Below are positions 19,617 to 29,312 of a stretch of 64,000 nt of DNA, in pieces. A program made the translations under genes and the position numbers. The DNA comes from Sphingomonas aliaeris (GTDB lineage Bacteria; Pseudomonadota; Alphaproteobacteria; Sphingomonadales; Sphingomonadaceae): contig NZ_CP061035.1 of assembly GCF_016743815.1 (NCBI RefSeq), positions 1,800,501-1,864,500 of the forward strand. The letters run 5' to 3'. The notes under the pieces are model-generated. The model saw only the letters and a program-made list of their open reading frames with translations, made no database searches and was not told the origin of the DNA. How positions within the stretch are numbered: position 1 is the stretch's first letter; every line of letters begins with the position of its first letter.

Positions 19617-21011
19617 TTACCGCGCCTGTTTGAGCGTCGAGACCTGTTCGGCGACTTCCTCCTTTTGCGGGTTGCGGATCGATGGGCGGAGGCGGGCGAG
19701 GCTGCACAGGCCGGCGACGAGCGCCAGCGTCGCGGCGACGAAGGCGGGGATGCGGCCCGCGCCGATCCCGGCTGCGAGCAAGGCCGCGACCAAAGTGGCG
19801 CCGGTCGTCTGCCCGACGAGGCGGACGGTGGAGACGAGCCCGCCCGCCGCGGCCGCGCGCTCACGCGGGGCGCTGCCGATGATCAGGCGGGCGTTGGGGG
19901 GCAGGAACGTGCCGAAGCCCGATCCGCACAATGCCATTCGCCACGCGACGTCGAACCAGCCGGGGTCCGGCGGCATGAAGGCGAGCAGCAGCAGGGCCGT
20001 GATCGAGATCGCCATGCCGATCCCGCCGAGTATGCCCGCCGGAATGCGATCCGACAGCCAGCCGGCAAGCGGCGCGACGATCATGTTGGTCAGCGGCCAG
20101 GGCGCGATGGCCGCACCGATCTGCGCCGGAGTGAAGCCGGCCTGGGCGAGGCGGAAGGGGGTCGAGAGCAATAGCGTCATCGATGCGATGAAGGCGGTGT
20201 AGGCGCCGACCACCGACAGCGCGAGGACGGGGCGGGCGAGCAGATCGATCGGCAGGATCGGGTCCGCTTCATGCCGTTCGCGGCGGACGAAGAACACACC
20301 GATCAGCGCGCCGGTGAGCACGATCGCGGCGGAGACGACGGGAGAGTCGCCGTGTACTGCGCTTTCGAGGCCGCCGATCACCAGCCCGAACATCGCCGCG
20401 CACATGATTGCGCCGAGCACGTCGAAGCGCGTGTCGCGCGGTTTGGACACGGGCAGCGCGCGGCCGAGAAACAGCGACAGGATGGCGAAGGGCACCGCGC
20501 TGGCGAAGACCCAGGGCCAGGGCGCGACCGCGAGGACGAGGCCACCGATCGTCGGCGCGGCGGCGGCACTGCTGGAGACGATCACCGAGTTGATGCCGAG
20601 CCCACGGCCCAGTTGCTGCGACGGATAGACTTGCCGGATCAAGGCGGACGAAACGCTGAGCGCCGCCGCCGCGCCGCCCGCCTGCATGACGCGGACGACG
20701 AGCAGGAAGGGGAGGCTCTTGGCGAAGAAGCACAGGATCGTCGCGACGGTGAAGACGAGCTGCCCGATCTGGTACATCCGCTTCAGCCCGATCCGGTCGC
20801 CCAGCCCGGCAAAGGGCAGCAGCAGCATGACCAGCGTCAACTGGTAGACGGTGACGACCGCGACGACCGCGCTTTGATCGACATGCAGGTCGCGCGCGAT
20901 CGTCGGCAAGGCGACGGTGGCGACCGCGCCGTCGATGATGATCAGCGCGGTACCGCAGCACAGGGCGCCGATCGCGAGCAGGCGGCGGGGCATGGGGAGG
21001 CCATCGGTCAT
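19617..21011 (-). CDS. MFS drug-efflux-type transporter (DHA2-like)
   Basis: The 464-residue protein has about 13-14 membrane spans. Signature pieces are IIDGAVATVALPTIARDLHVDQSAVVAVVTVYQL (motif D-like, in span 1), FAGLGDRIGLKRMYQIG (motif A), RVMQAGGAAAALSVSSALI and the GxxxGPxxGG-like VSSSAAAAPTIGGL. These fit proton-linked exporters of the DHA2/QacA-EmrB group. Starts at ATG 21011 (MTDGLPMPRR) or ATG 20993 are both possible; the upstream open frame to 21233 overlaps the cupin gene and I reject it. No regulator is adjacent. Substrate unknown. Confidence 0.87.
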   Translation of the reverse strand: MTDGLPMPRRLLAIGALCCGTALIIIDGAVATVALPTIARDLHVDQSAVVAVVTVYQLTLVMLLLPFAGLGDRIGLKRMYQIGQLVFTVATILCFFAKSLPFLLVVRVMQAGGAAAALSVSSALIRQVYPSQQLGRGLGINSVIVSSSAAAAPTIGGLVLAVAPWPWVFASAVPFAILSLFLGRALPVSKPRDTRFDVLGAIMCAAMFGLVIGGLESAVHGDSPVVSAAIVLTGALIGVFFVRRERHEADPILPIDLLARPVLALSVVGAYTAFIASMTLLLSTPFRLAQAGFTPAQIGAAIAPWPLTNMIVAPLAGWLSDRIPAGILGGIGMAISITALLLLAFMPPDPGWFDVAWRMALCGSGFGTFLPPNARLIIGSAPRERAAAAGGLVSTVRLVGQTTGATLVAALLAAGIGAGRIPAFVAATLALVAGLCSLARLRPSIRNPQKEEVAEQVSTLKQAR

Positions 21012-21021
21012 GGCCACCCGA

Positions 21022-21495
21022 TTACGCTTCTGGCGCGCGATCGCAACCCGGCGACCAGCCCGGTGGTGCGAGATTAAATCCCGTAAATTCAAAGGCTGGA
21101 GTGACGACGCAGCTGACCAAAGCCCAACCGTCGCGCGCCTCCGCCGCCTGCCACGCGCCGGTCGGGACGATCGCCTGCGGGACCTGGCCGGCAAGTACGT
21201 CCGGGCCGAGCAGATGCGTGGCCGGTGCGCCATCGTGGATCAGCAGCGTCAAAGGGTGGCCGGCATGCCAGAACCACAGTTCGGCGGCATCGACCGTGTG
21301 CCAGTGCGACCGCTGGGCATCCTCCAGCAGGAACAGGATCGCGGTTGAGAGGCCGCGACCGCCATCGGGCGCCGGCTGGCGAAACGTCTCGCGATACCAG
21401 CCGCCTTCGGGATGAGGCGACAGGTCCAGACTGGCGATCAGGGCGGCGGGATCGGACACGAACGCGAAATCCTGTGTTTCCGTTATCGGTGACAA
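21022..21495 (-). CDS. Cupin_5 (DUF985) protein
   Basis: The protein of about 157 residues fits the DUF985 cupin family: LDLSPHPEGGWYRETFR, STAILFLLEDAQRSHWHTVDAAELWFWHAG (metal-ligand-like His and Glu), LLGPDVLAGQVPQAIVP and CVVTPAFEFTGFNLAP. The role is unknown; related structures are small-molecule-binding beta barrels. The longest frame starts at TTG 21495; a GTG at 21459 would fit the family start better. It is 10 bases upstream of the MFS gene and likely co-transcribed. Confidence 0.85.
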   Translation of the reverse strand: MSPITETQDFAFVSDPAALIASLDLSPHPEGGWYRETFRQPAPDGGRGLSTAILFLLEDAQRSHWHTVDAAELWFWHAGHPLTLLIHDGAPATHLLGPDVLAGQVPQAIVPTGAWQAAEARDGWALVSCVVTPAFEFTGFNLAPPGWSPGCDRAPEA

Positions 21496-21540
21496 CGTTT
21501 ACCGTGAATGCGGGTTGCTGCACTGCAGCGCAACGTTTAA

Positions 21541-21894
21541 ATGGGAGGGATGACGACCTTGACCGCCGAGCGCCCCGCCGCAGCCGTGCCGACCACGACC
21601 CCGATCATCTTCGAGGCGATCGTGCGCAAGATGTGCATCGCCGCGACCTACAACAAGGTCGAGATGACGCTGGCGCCACACGTCATCTACACCAAGCATG
21701 ACGAGCTGTTCATCGATGCCGAGGTTCTGGCGCGCGACGGCAAGCCGCCCAAGGAACCGAAGATCGGTACGTTCAAGCTGGTCGGCCTGACCGGCGTGCG
21801 CATCACGCCGCGCGCCTTCACGGTCAGTTCGCTGTTCGACCAGGGCAGCTTCAAATATGCCGACACGACGTTGATGGCGGTCGAAGCGGGCTGA
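21541..21894 (+). CDS. Uncharacterised 117-residue protein
   Basis: I recognise no family. The protein is soluble, has no signal peptide, and alternates strands in the middle (HVIYTKHDELFIDAEVLARDG, then KIGTFKLVGLTGVRITPRAF), which suggests a small beta-rich fold. The start is uncertain: ATG 21541 lacks a ribosome site, and ATG 21550 directly follows GGGAGGG. The start region diverges from the cupin gene. Confidence 0.6.
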   Translation: MGGMTTLTAERPAAAVPTTTPIIFEAIVRKMCIAATYNKVEMTLAPHVIYTKHDELFIDAEVLARDGKPPKEPKIGTFKLVGLTGVRITPRAFTVSSLFDQGSFKYADTTLMAVEAG

Positions 21895-22003
21895 GGCTCG
21901 CCCGGCAAAGGTGACGAAGTCCCGGCGTTTTCGCGCCGCACGTCGGTGAAGCGCGTGGTCGGCGCGACGAAACGGGTGGTGTCGGCCAAAATGCGCACCG
22001 GGA

Positions 22004-22421
22004 TCATTCCCTCCAGTCGAACGGTTTCATCGCCTCGCGCAGCGCCGGATCATTGTCCTTCGCCGTCGCCACCAACGCGGCGATCAGCAGGCCATCATTG
22101 AAGGTGCGCCGCTCCCCGATCTGACGACCGCGATAGAAGACCGGCTTCGCGACGCCGGTCATGACGCGCGCGATGGCGGTGGAGAGCGCGTTGGCGCGGC
22201 CCTGTTCCAGCGCGGCGTCCCACGCGGCGGCGAAGCTTTCCGCGCCGGGGCGTTTGCGCAGCGAATAAGCGGATTTGCGCGACATGCCGATCGATTTCGC
22301 GGCGGTCGACACGATGCCGATCGTGCCGAGCGCGTCGATAAAGGCAATCTGGCGTTGCGGGGTCCAGCCGTCGTGACGGGTGCAGCCGGGGACGGGGGGT
22401 GAAGGCGAGGGGATCTGTCAT
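22004..22421 (-). CDS. Terminase-small-subunit-like helix-turn-helix protein (one apparent frameshift)
   Basis: From ATG 22421 the frame reads MTDPLAFTP, and after removing one base from the G6 run 22394-22399 it continues VPGCTRHDGWTPQRQIAFIDALGTIGIV into STAAKSIGMSRKSAYSLRKRPGA. That gives a 138-residue protein with an N-terminal HTH of the kind seen in phage terminase small subunits and related chromosomal proteins. The second half (ALSTAIARVMTGVAKPVFYRGRQIGERRTFND) is conserved-looking. No phage genes are nearby. The unrepaired frame would start at 22312. Confidence 0.7.
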
Positions 22422-22558
22422 CGCCAGTCTATGCGGTGATGGCTTATGTGTAGGACAGGGGTTTGTTTGCCGGGGGCTCGGCGGACAATGTGGCGCGACG
22501 GGTGAGGGTGATGGACGATTTTCGCTGTCGGGGCGCTGCAACGGGTTGGGCGGGGAGT

Positions 22559-22587
22559 ATGGATCCCCGCCTGCGCGGGGATGACGA
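22559..22587. repeat. Palindromic repeat, family C (reference copy)
   Basis: ATGGATCCCC, GCCTGCGCGG and GGATGACGA in succession. This intact copy shows what the sequence split by the IS30 element at 44304-45354 looked like. It lies in a 260-base gap (22422-22681) that holds no other visible feature. Confidence 0.85.
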
Positions 22588-22681
22588 TCGAGTTTTGGCA
22601 GTATCGAAGTCCGCCCGATGGTCGGGGGTGGTGAGCCGACGGGCGGGAGGGGCGCTGGCCCCTCCCGTTCGTCAGGCCGGA

Positions 22682-23005
22682 TCAGCGGCAGACGGTGTAG
22701 CGGTTGCCGTTGCGATAGACGAGGCGGCAATTGTCCCGCCCGCCGCGGCCGTTGCGCCAGCCGAGATGACGGCCATTGTCCCGCTGCGACCAGCCGCGAT
22801 TGCCACGACGATCCCAGCGACGATTGTCGCGGCGGTCCCAACGGCGGTCGTCGCGGCGATCCCAGCGACGGTCGTCGCGATCATGCCGGTCGTAGCGGAT
22901 GTCCTGCGCATAAGCGCCGCCATCATAACGCTGCGCCGACGCCTCGGGCGCCGCGCCGATACCGGCGACCATCAAAGCAGCGGCGATCAAGTGTGTGATC
23001 TTCAT
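22682..23005 (-). CDS. Secreted Arg/Asp-rich repeat protein
   Basis: The 107-residue protein has a signal peptide (MKITHLIAAALMVAGIGAAPEASA, cleavage near residue 24). The middle is a run of RRWDRRD/RRWDRRDN heptad-like repeats at about residues 45-75, then WSQRDNGRHLGWRNGRGGRDNCRLVYRNGNRYTVCR with two Cys that could form a disulphide. It is strongly basic overall with regular Asp. ATG 23005 follows GAGG with seven bases of spacing. Such periplasmic RcnB/YXWGXW-like proteins are common in sphingomonads; the exact function is unknown. Confidence 0.75.
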   Translation of the reverse strand: MKITHLIAAALMVAGIGAAPEASAQRYDGGAYAQDIRYDRHDRDDRRWDRRDDRRWDRRDNRRWDRRGNRGWSQRDNGRHLGWRNGRGGRDNCRLVYRNGNRYTVCR

Positions 23006-23114
23006 GGCATATCCTCTCATGGGGCCCGAACTGGGCCGATATGACGGGGATACGCGTGGCTGCGGTTATCGTTGCTGAATGTGGTTGTAGGGTGAGGTAC
23101 AGGTTTGGGACGGG

Positions 23115-23851
<737 letters not shown>

Positions 23852-23853
23852 TT

Positions 23854-24150
23854 ATGGGAATCAAGCTTCATTCAAGTTTCGCAGTGCATCCGGGGGCGTG
23901 GCTGCGCGCGGAGATCGTCGAGCGGCATTGCCTTTCGGTGACGGACGCCGCCGCCAAACTGCACGTGACGCGTCAGGCGATGAGCAATTTGCTCGGCGGG
24001 CGGGCGGGTTGGTCCGCTGAAATGGCGATCCGGTTCGAGAAGGCGTTCGGTCTGAGCGCGGATACGCTGATGCGGATGCAGGCGGCGCATGACCTCGCGG
24101 AAGTGCGTGCGCGGGAGGCGGGGATCGAGGTGGAGCGGGTGGCGGCTTAG
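23854..24150 (+). CDS. Orphan HigA-like antitoxin (XRE helix-turn-helix)
   Basis: The 98-residue protein matches HigA-type antitoxins: HPGAWLRAEIVERHCLSVTDAAAKLHVTRQAMSNLLGGRAG (HTH at about 25-55), then MAIRFEKAFGLSADTLMRMQAAHDLAEVR. HigB normally lies directly before HigA. Here the upstream 74 bases hold no ORF and the next genes on either side are unrelated, so the antitoxin stands alone and could have been kept as a regulator. Confidence 0.82.
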   Translation: MGIKLHSSFAVHPGAWLRAEIVERHCLSVTDAAAKLHVTRQAMSNLLGGRAGWSAEMAIRFEKAFGLSADTLMRMQAAHDLAEVRAREAGIEVERVAA

Positions 24151-24172
24151 TGCCAGTTTGAAGGCGCTGCGT

Positions 24173-24388
24173 TTACGCCGCCTTCGAATCCCGCAGCGGC
24201 AACGCCGTGGTTTCCAACGTCGCGAGGTCCAGTTTGGTCGAGGCGTGGTCGATGTCGATGCCGACGATATTGCCGCCGGCGTCGAGATCGATGTTGACGC
24301 CGTCCGCGACCTCTCGTGTTTCGGCACCGGGCACCGTCCGCAGCTCGATGTAGATACTGTCGGTTTCGGGATAATAATGCAGCTTCAT
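24173..24388 (-). CDS. DUF2283 protein
   Basis: The 71-residue protein fits DUF2283: MKLHYYPETDSIYIELRTVPGAETREVADGVNIDLDAGGNIVGIDIDHAS by position 1-50, with YY, DSIYI and the DLDxxGxIVGIDI strand. DUF2283 genes often sit downstream of small DUF4258-like or similar genes, in pairs thought to be toxin-antitoxin-like. Here its ATG overlaps the stop of the broken gene 24388-24633 (TGATG). Function unknown. Confidence 0.85.
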   Translation of the reverse strand: MKLHYYPETDSIYIELRTVPGAETREVADGVNIDLDAGGNIVGIDIDHASTKLDLATLETTALPLRDSKAA

Positions 24389-24633
24389 CACTCGGCCTCG
24401 CGGTAATTGCGGTCGAAGAAGGCGTTGTGCACCGTCTCGCCGTCTTCCAGCGTCACGACACGCAAGATATAGGTTTTGCCGGTGTCGTCTACCACACCGG
24501 CCCAAAGTCTGATGCGCCCGTCTTCCTGAACGATCCTGGTCAGCGGGGCGGCCATGACGGTTTCGATCTATTCGACCTTGATGTAGGGTCGCTTGCGGAG
24601 AACCTGTTCCTCGAAATAGCGCGTCGTCTTCAA
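24388..24633 (-). pseudogene. Partner of the DUF2283 gene, interrupted by an internal TAG
   Basis: From TTG 24633 the frame reads LKTTRYFEEQVLRKRPYIKVE, hits TAG at 24568-24570, then continues IETVMAAPLTRIVQEDGRIR and LRVVTLEDGETVHNAFFDRNYREAE to the TGA at 24388. The two halves form one protein of about 81 residues, with a probable Trp codon (TGG) changed to TAG. A restart at ATG 24555 would give only about 55 residues. The start lies four bases after the UvrD stop, so all three genes may be one transcript. Confidence 0.7.
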
Positions 24634-24637
24634 TCCC

Positions 24638-26959
24638 TCACCCCACCGTAACAAAGCTGTCCATAACCCGCTTCCGCCCTGCGGTCTCGAAGTCGATCTC
24701 CAGCTTGTTTCCCTCGATTTCGGCGATCGCGCCGTAGCCGAACTTCTGGTGGAAGACGCGCATGCCGATGCTCACGTCGTCGCGGCCCTTGTTGCCGAGG
24801 CTGACGGCGCTGGCTCGGGCCTCCACGACGCGCGAGGGTTCGCGGGAGAAGGTTCGGCTGGTGAAGGCGCCGCCGGGTTTGGCCGGGTCTATGCCGGGGG
24901 ACAGGCCCGCGGCGCGTTGCCAGCCGGGGCCTCGGCCGGTGCCGCGCGCGACATCGGCGAAGGGGTCGGCGCGTTCGGACCAGTTGGCGCGCCACAGGCT
25001 TTCGCCGCCGGACATGGTCGTCTCGCTATCGGTATGTTCGGGCGGGAGTTCGCCGACGAAGCGGCTGGGGATCGAGCTGGTCCACTGGCCGTAGATGCGG
25101 CGGTTAGCGGCGTGGATGATCGTCGCGCGGCGGCGGGCGCGGGTGATCGCGACGTAGGCGAGGCGGCGCTCCTCCTCCAGGCTGGCGAGGCCGCCTTCGT
25201 CCAGCGAGCGTTGCGAGGGGAACAGCCCTTCTTCCCAGCCGACGAGGAAGACGGTGTCATATTCCAGCCCCTTCGCGGCGTGGATCGTCATGATCGTGAC
25301 CTTGGGGTCCTCGGCATTGCTCTCGTTATCCATGACGAGGCTGACATGTTCGAGGAACGCGCCGAGGTTTTCATATTCCTCCATCGCGCGGACGAGTTCG
25401 GTGAGGTTTTCGAGGCGACCGGCGGCTTCGGCGGATTTCTCCGCCTGGTACATGGCGGTATAGCCGCTTTCGTCGAGGATCTGGCGCGCGAGATCGGGGT
25501 GCGGCATCTCGCCCGCCATGCTGCGCCATCTGGCCATGTCGCCGACGAGGTTGCCGAGCGAGCGGCGGGCGGCGCCGGTCAGTTCGTCGGTGTCGAGGAT
25601 GCGCGCGGCGGCGGTGGTGAGCGGAATGCCCTCGGCGCGGGCGAGCTGGTGGACCTTCTGCACCGCCTTGTCGCCAAGGCCGCGTTTGGGGACGTTGACG
25701 ATGCGTTCGAAGGCGAGGTCGTCCGCCGGCTGCGCGACGACGCGGAGATAGGCGAGCGCGTCGCGGATTTCGGCGCGTTCGTAGAAGCGGAAGCCGCCGA
25801 CGATGCGGTACGGCATGCCGATCGCGATGAAGCGGTCCTCGAACTCGCGGGTCTGGTGCTGCGCGCGGACGAGGATCGCGACCTCGTCCAGCGACTTGCC
25901 GTCGCGCTGCGTCCCCTCGATCTCGTCACCGACGCGGCGCGCCTCCTCCGGCCCGTCCCATACGCCGAGGACCTTGACCTTGTCGCCGACGTCGAGATCG
26001 GTCCAGAGCTGCTTGCCGAGGCGCCCGCTATTGTTGGCGATGACGCCGGAGGCTGCGCCCAGGATATGCGGGGTGGAGCGGTAATTCTGTTCGAGCCGGA
26101 TGACCTTCGCGCCGGGGAAGTCCTTCTCGAATTTCAGGATGTTCTCCACCTGTGCGCCACGCCAGGAATAGATCGACTGGTCGTCGTCGCCGACGCAGCA
26201 GATGTTCTTGCGCTCCTGTGCGAGCAGGCGGAGCCAGAGATACTGGACGCTGTTCGTGTCCTGATATTCGTCGACCATGATGTATTTGAAGCGGCGCTGA
26301 TATTCGGCCAGCACTTCGCGGTCGCGCTTCAGGATGACGAGCATGTGGAGCAGCAGGTCGCCGAAATCGCAGGCGTTTAGCGCGATCAGGCGCGTTTGGT
26401 AGTCGGCATACATCTCGCCGCCGCGGCCGTTGGCGTAGAGTTCGCTTTCGCCCGCATCGATGTCGGCGGGCGTGAGGCCCTTATTCTTCCAGCCGTCGAT
26501 CACCCCGGCGAGCTGGCGCGCGGGCCAGCGTTTCTCGTCGATATCGGCAGCGACGATGAGCTGTTTCAGCAGCCGCATCTGATCGTCTGTGTCGAGGATG
26601 GTGAAGTTGGATTGCAGGCCGACGAGTTCTGCGTGGCGGCGGAGCATCTTCGCACCGATCGCGTGGAACGTGCCGAGCCAGGGCATGCCCTCCACCACGT
26701 CGCCGACGATGTTGCGGACGCGGTGCTTCATCTCGCGCGCGGCCTTGTTGGTGAAGGTGACGCTGAGGATCTCGGACGGCCAGACGCGCTTCGTCCAGAG
26801 CAGGTGCGCGAGCCGGGCGGTGAGCGCGGCGGTCTTGCCCGTGCCCGCGCCGGCGAGAACGAGGACCGGGCCTTCGGTGGTCAGCACGGCCTCCCGCTGG
26901 GGCGGGTTCAGCCCGTTGATGTAGGGCGGTTCTTGCTGCGATACTGGGCTGAGCGACAT
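24638..26959 (-). CDS. UvrD/PcrA-type DNA helicase
   Basis: This is a 3'-5' superfamily I helicase for DNA repair. The 773-residue protein has motif I LAGAGTGKTAALTARLAHLL, motif II VDEYQDTN, motif III DDDQSIYSWRGA, motif IV EQNYRSTPHIL, motif V TIHAAKGLEYDTVFLVGWEEGLFP and motif VI YVAITRARRRATI. The C-terminal Tudor-like segment (MRVFHQKFGYGAIAEIEGNKL) fits PcrA/UvrD, which binds RNA polymerase. ATG 26959 (MSLSPVSQQEPP) is preferred over the longer frame. Confidence 0.95.
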   Translation of the reverse strand: MSLSPVSQQEPPYINGLNPPQREAVLTTEGPVLVLAGAGTGKTAALTARLAHLLWTKRVWPSEILSVTFTNKAAREMKHRVRNIVGDVVEGMPWLGTFHAIGAKMLRRHAELVGLQSNFTILDTDDQMRLLKQLIVAADIDEKRWPARQLAGVIDGWKNKGLTPADIDAGESELYANGRGGEMYADYQTRLIALNACDFGDLLLHMLVILKRDREVLAEYQRRFKYIMVDEYQDTNSVQYLWLRLLAQERKNICCVGDDDQSIYSWRGAQVENILKFEKDFPGAKVIRLEQNYRSTPHILGAASGVIANNSGRLGKQLWTDLDVGDKVKVLGVWDGPEEARRVGDEIEGTQRDGKSLDEVAILVRAQHQTREFEDRFIAIGMPYRIVGGFRFYERAEIRDALAYLRVVAQPADDLAFERIVNVPKRGLGDKAVQKVHQLARAEGIPLTTAAARILDTDELTGAARRSLGNLVGDMARWRSMAGEMPHPDLARQILDESGYTAMYQAEKSAEAAGRLENLTELVRAMEEYENLGAFLEHVSLVMDNESNAEDPKVTIMTIHAAKGLEYDTVFLVGWEEGLFPSQRSLDEGGLASLEEERRLAYVAITRARRRATIIHAANRRIYGQWTSSIPSRFVGELPPEHTDSETTMSGGESLWRANWSERADPFADVARGTGRGPGWQRAAGLSPGIDPAKPGGAFTSRTFSREPSRVVEARASAVSLGNKGRDDVSIGMRVFHQKFGYGAIAEIEGNKLEIDFETAGRKRVMDSFVTVG

Positions 26960-27060
26960 TCGTGAACAGGTAGGGAACGCGGGCGCGGGGGGCAAGCGGA
27001 TTGGGGATTGCGGAGTCGAACCGGGTGTGGAACAAAGCGGCAACGCTAAGGAGGCCGGTA

Positions 27061-27453
27061 ATGGTGACGGGTGGATGCCGATGCGGCGCGGTGCGATACG
27101 AGGCGGACGGGACGCCCGATTATAGCGCGCTGTGCGAATGCAACGAATGCCGCCAGTCGTCGGGGGCGTTCCTGACGGGCTGGGCCTTGTTCCCGATCGA
27201 GGCGGTCAGGATCACCGGAACGCCGGCGAGCCACAATTCGTCGGGCGACGTGCAGCGGCAATTCTGCGCGACGTGCGGGACGGGTCTGTTCTTCCTTAGC
27301 GACACGGTTTTCCCGGGAAAGATCGACATCCAGACGGCGAGCCTGGACGATATCGAGGCGCTGCCCCCGCAGGCGCGCATCCAGACGGCGGATGCGGCGA
27401 AATGGATGGACGAGTTCGAGGCGCTGCCGAAGTTCGCACGCTATCCGAGCTAA
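27061..27453 (+). CDS. GFA/CENP-V-domain zinc protein
   Basis: The 130-residue protein has the GFA fold Cys pairs: GGCRCGAVRYEA, CECNECRQSSGAF and FCATCGTGLFF. The family includes glutathione-dependent formaldehyde-activating enzyme, but most members have no proven reaction. Start ATG 27061 has a strong AAGGAGG six bases before. It diverges from the UvrD gene. Confidence 0.92.
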   Translation: MVTGGCRCGAVRYEADGTPDYSALCECNECRQSSGAFLTGWALFPIEAVRITGTPASHNSSGDVQRQFCATCGTGLFFLSDTVFPGKIDIQTASLDDIEALPPQARIQTADAAKWMDEFEALPKFARYPS

Positions 27454-27562
27454 CGGGTTTCGTCCCGGGCGCGGCTCGGCCGGGCAGGGATGCGCGTGAC
27501 GGAGCGTTGTGCGCGGCGGATCGGCCATTACAAGACCGTGCTTAGTTCCGGGGAGATCGTGG

Positions 27563-28729
27563 ATGGACCGCCGTGACGTAGTTCGAGCGCTCGGCCTGGG
27601 TGGCGCGGCACTGGCGACCGGTATGGCGCGCGCCGCGGTGGCGGAGAGCGCGGTGCAGGACTCGCGCCCGATCGTCAGCCGGGTCGCGCTGATGGACGGG
27701 CGGGTGGTGATGGCGCTGACCATCCAGGGTGCCGGACCCTATCTCTTCATGCTGGATACGGGCGCGGTTGTGAGCATCATCGACGATGTGCTGGCGAAAT
27801 CGTTGAAGCTGGACCAGCGCCGGTCACTCGTCGCCTCGGGAGTCGGCGGGCCCGTGACGATGCCGCTCTATCTGGCGCGCGACGTGGTGTTCGGCGGCGG
27901 CGCCCGGCAGCGTGGCGTGGCCTTTGCCGGTCGCGACAGCGGGTTCGGCCCGGACATACGCGGGGCATTGGCGGCGGGGATGCTGACCGGCGCGGACAGC
28001 GACCTGGATATCGAGAAGGGCGAGTGGCGGACCTATCCGGGCGGGCGGCCGGACCGGACGGGGTTCTTCCGCATCGGCGACGCGATCAAGACCGACGTGA
28101 CGGGATCGTCGCAACTGTTCGGCGACGCGACGATCAATGGGCGGCGTTTTCGCTTTCTGCTGGATACCGGCGCGCCGGGGGGCTTTTCGATCAACCGGCG
28201 ATCGGCGCGCGAGCTGGATCTGTGGAACGACACGCGGCCTTATGCGCCGGTGCGACCCAGCGGGATCGGCGGACAGGACAATCTGGCGCGGCTGGTTCGG
28301 AGCGACGTGGTGGAATTCGGCGGCGCGCGGTTCGAACGCCCGCTGGTCATGGTGCGCAACGGAACGACGCGCGACGGCGTGGACGGGATCATCGGGCTGA
28401 GCGTGCTGCGGCAGTTCAACCTGTCGACCGAAGTGAAGGCCAGGGCGTTGTGGGTGCAGAGACATGCCAGTCCGGAACCGCTGAGGGACCGTTACGGCCT
28501 GTCGGGGCTGTGGCTGAGCGGCGAGCGCGACCAGGTGACGATCGCCGATGTCGGGACGGGCAGTCCGGCGGCGGCGGCGGGGCTGAAGATCGGAGATCAC
28601 ATCACGGGCGCGCCGTTTCCCGCGCTGTTGCGCACGCTGTCCGGACCGCCGGGGACGGAGATCAGCTTGCAGATCGACCGCGGCGGGACGCCCGCGACCG
28701 TGCGAGTCGCCCTGGCGCCGTATCTGTAG
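27563..28729 (+). CDS. Secreted protein with two retropepsin-like aspartyl-protease domains and a PDZ domain
   Basis: The 388-residue protein starts with a Tat-like signal (MDRRDVVRALGLGGAALATG, twin Arg at 3-4). There are two aspartyl protease motifs: MLDTGAVVSIIDD (about residue 64) and LLDTGAPGGFSIN (about 204). Each is followed by a later hydrophobic-Gly motif (AGMLTGADSDLD, GIIGLSVLRQF). The C-terminal PDZ (ADVGTGSPAAAAGLKIGDHI) would bind peptide ends. Retropepsin-like domains normally dimerise, so two copies in one chain could form an internal dimer. Function unknown. Confidence 0.8.
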   Translation: MDRRDVVRALGLGGAALATGMARAAVAESAVQDSRPIVSRVALMDGRVVMALTIQGAGPYLFMLDTGAVVSIIDDVLAKSLKLDQRRSLVASGVGGPVTMPLYLARDVVFGGGARQRGVAFAGRDSGFGPDIRGALAAGMLTGADSDLDIEKGEWRTYPGGRPDRTGFFRIGDAIKTDVTGSSQLFGDATINGRRFRFLLDTGAPGGFSINRRSARELDLWNDTRPYAPVRPSGIGGQDNLARLVRSDVVEFGGARFERPLVMVRNGTTRDGVDGIIGLSVLRQFNLSTEVKARALWVQRHASPEPLRDRYGLSGLWLSGERDQVTIADVGTGSPAAAAGLKIGDHITGAPFPALLRTLSGPPGTEISLQIDRGGTPATVRVALAPYL

Positions 28730-28849
28730 CGAAGCCGTATCTGTAGCGAAGTCGGGCCGACAGACGGGTTTCCGGAATTCCTGCGGTATTTTTCTGCATC
28801 GAGGCGCGCTAACGGTCCGGCACAAAATCGGATCGGCTGGAGGATGCGG

Positions 28850-29230
28850 ATGGACGTAGTGGATCGATGGCATGCCTATGTGAAGAGCGGCGACCCGGCG
28901 GCGCTGGAGGCGCTGATCGGTGAGGATTGCGTGTTCCATTCGCCCGCCGTGCATACGCCGCAGATCGGTCGCGTGCTGACAGTGCGGTATCTGACCGCGG
29001 CGATGCTGGTGCTGAAACGACCCGATTTCAGATATGTGGGCGAATGGCGCGCGGAGCGATCGGCTGTGCTGGAGTTCATGCTGTCGATCGACGGGATCCA
29101 GATCGACGGGATCGACATGATCAGTTGGGATGCGGATGGGCGGATCACCGAGTTCAAGGTGATGATGCGGCCGTTAAAGGCATTGAACACGATCCTGCCG
29201 CTGATGGCGTCGCGCCTGACCAACGGGTGA
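28850..29230 (+). CDS. SnoaL-like/NTF2-fold protein
   Basis: The 126-residue protein has NTF2-like features: VVDRWHAYVKSGDPAALEALIGEDCVFHSPAVHTPQIGR, then YLTAAMLVLKRPDFRYVGEW and DGIQIDGIDMISWDADGRITEFKVMMRPLKAL. Such proteins are isomerases or small-molecule binders; the substrate is unknown. ATG 28850 has GGAGG with six bases of spacing, better than ATG 28844. Confidence 0.85.
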   Translation: MDVVDRWHAYVKSGDPAALEALIGEDCVFHSPAVHTPQIGRVLTVRYLTAAMLVLKRPDFRYVGEWRAERSAVLEFMLSIDGIQIDGIDMISWDADGRITEFKVMMRPLKALNTILPLMASRLTNG

Positions 29231-29258
29231 AACGCACCGGCGCGGGACGGCCACGCGA

Positions 29259-29276
29259 TCGTCACGGAACCGTCAT
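29259..29276 (+). promoter_or_regulatory. Candidate PHO box upstream of the phosphate transporter
   Basis: TCGTCAC and CCGTCAT are two seven-base direct repeats separated by GGAA, an 11-base period. This fits the PhoB site pattern CTGTCAT-N4-CTGTCAT at 11 of 14 positions by eye. TAACGT at about 29284-29289 could serve as a -10. The site is 37 bases before the start of the Pit-type transporter. Confidence 0.5.
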
Positions 29277-29312
29277 CAACGTGTAACGTAGCCCGGCAAA
29301 GGCGGGGCCATC

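Noticed and set aside
22004..22421. Prophage remnant suggested by the terminase-like HTH
   Set aside because: No other phage gene, integrase or attachment site is nearby.
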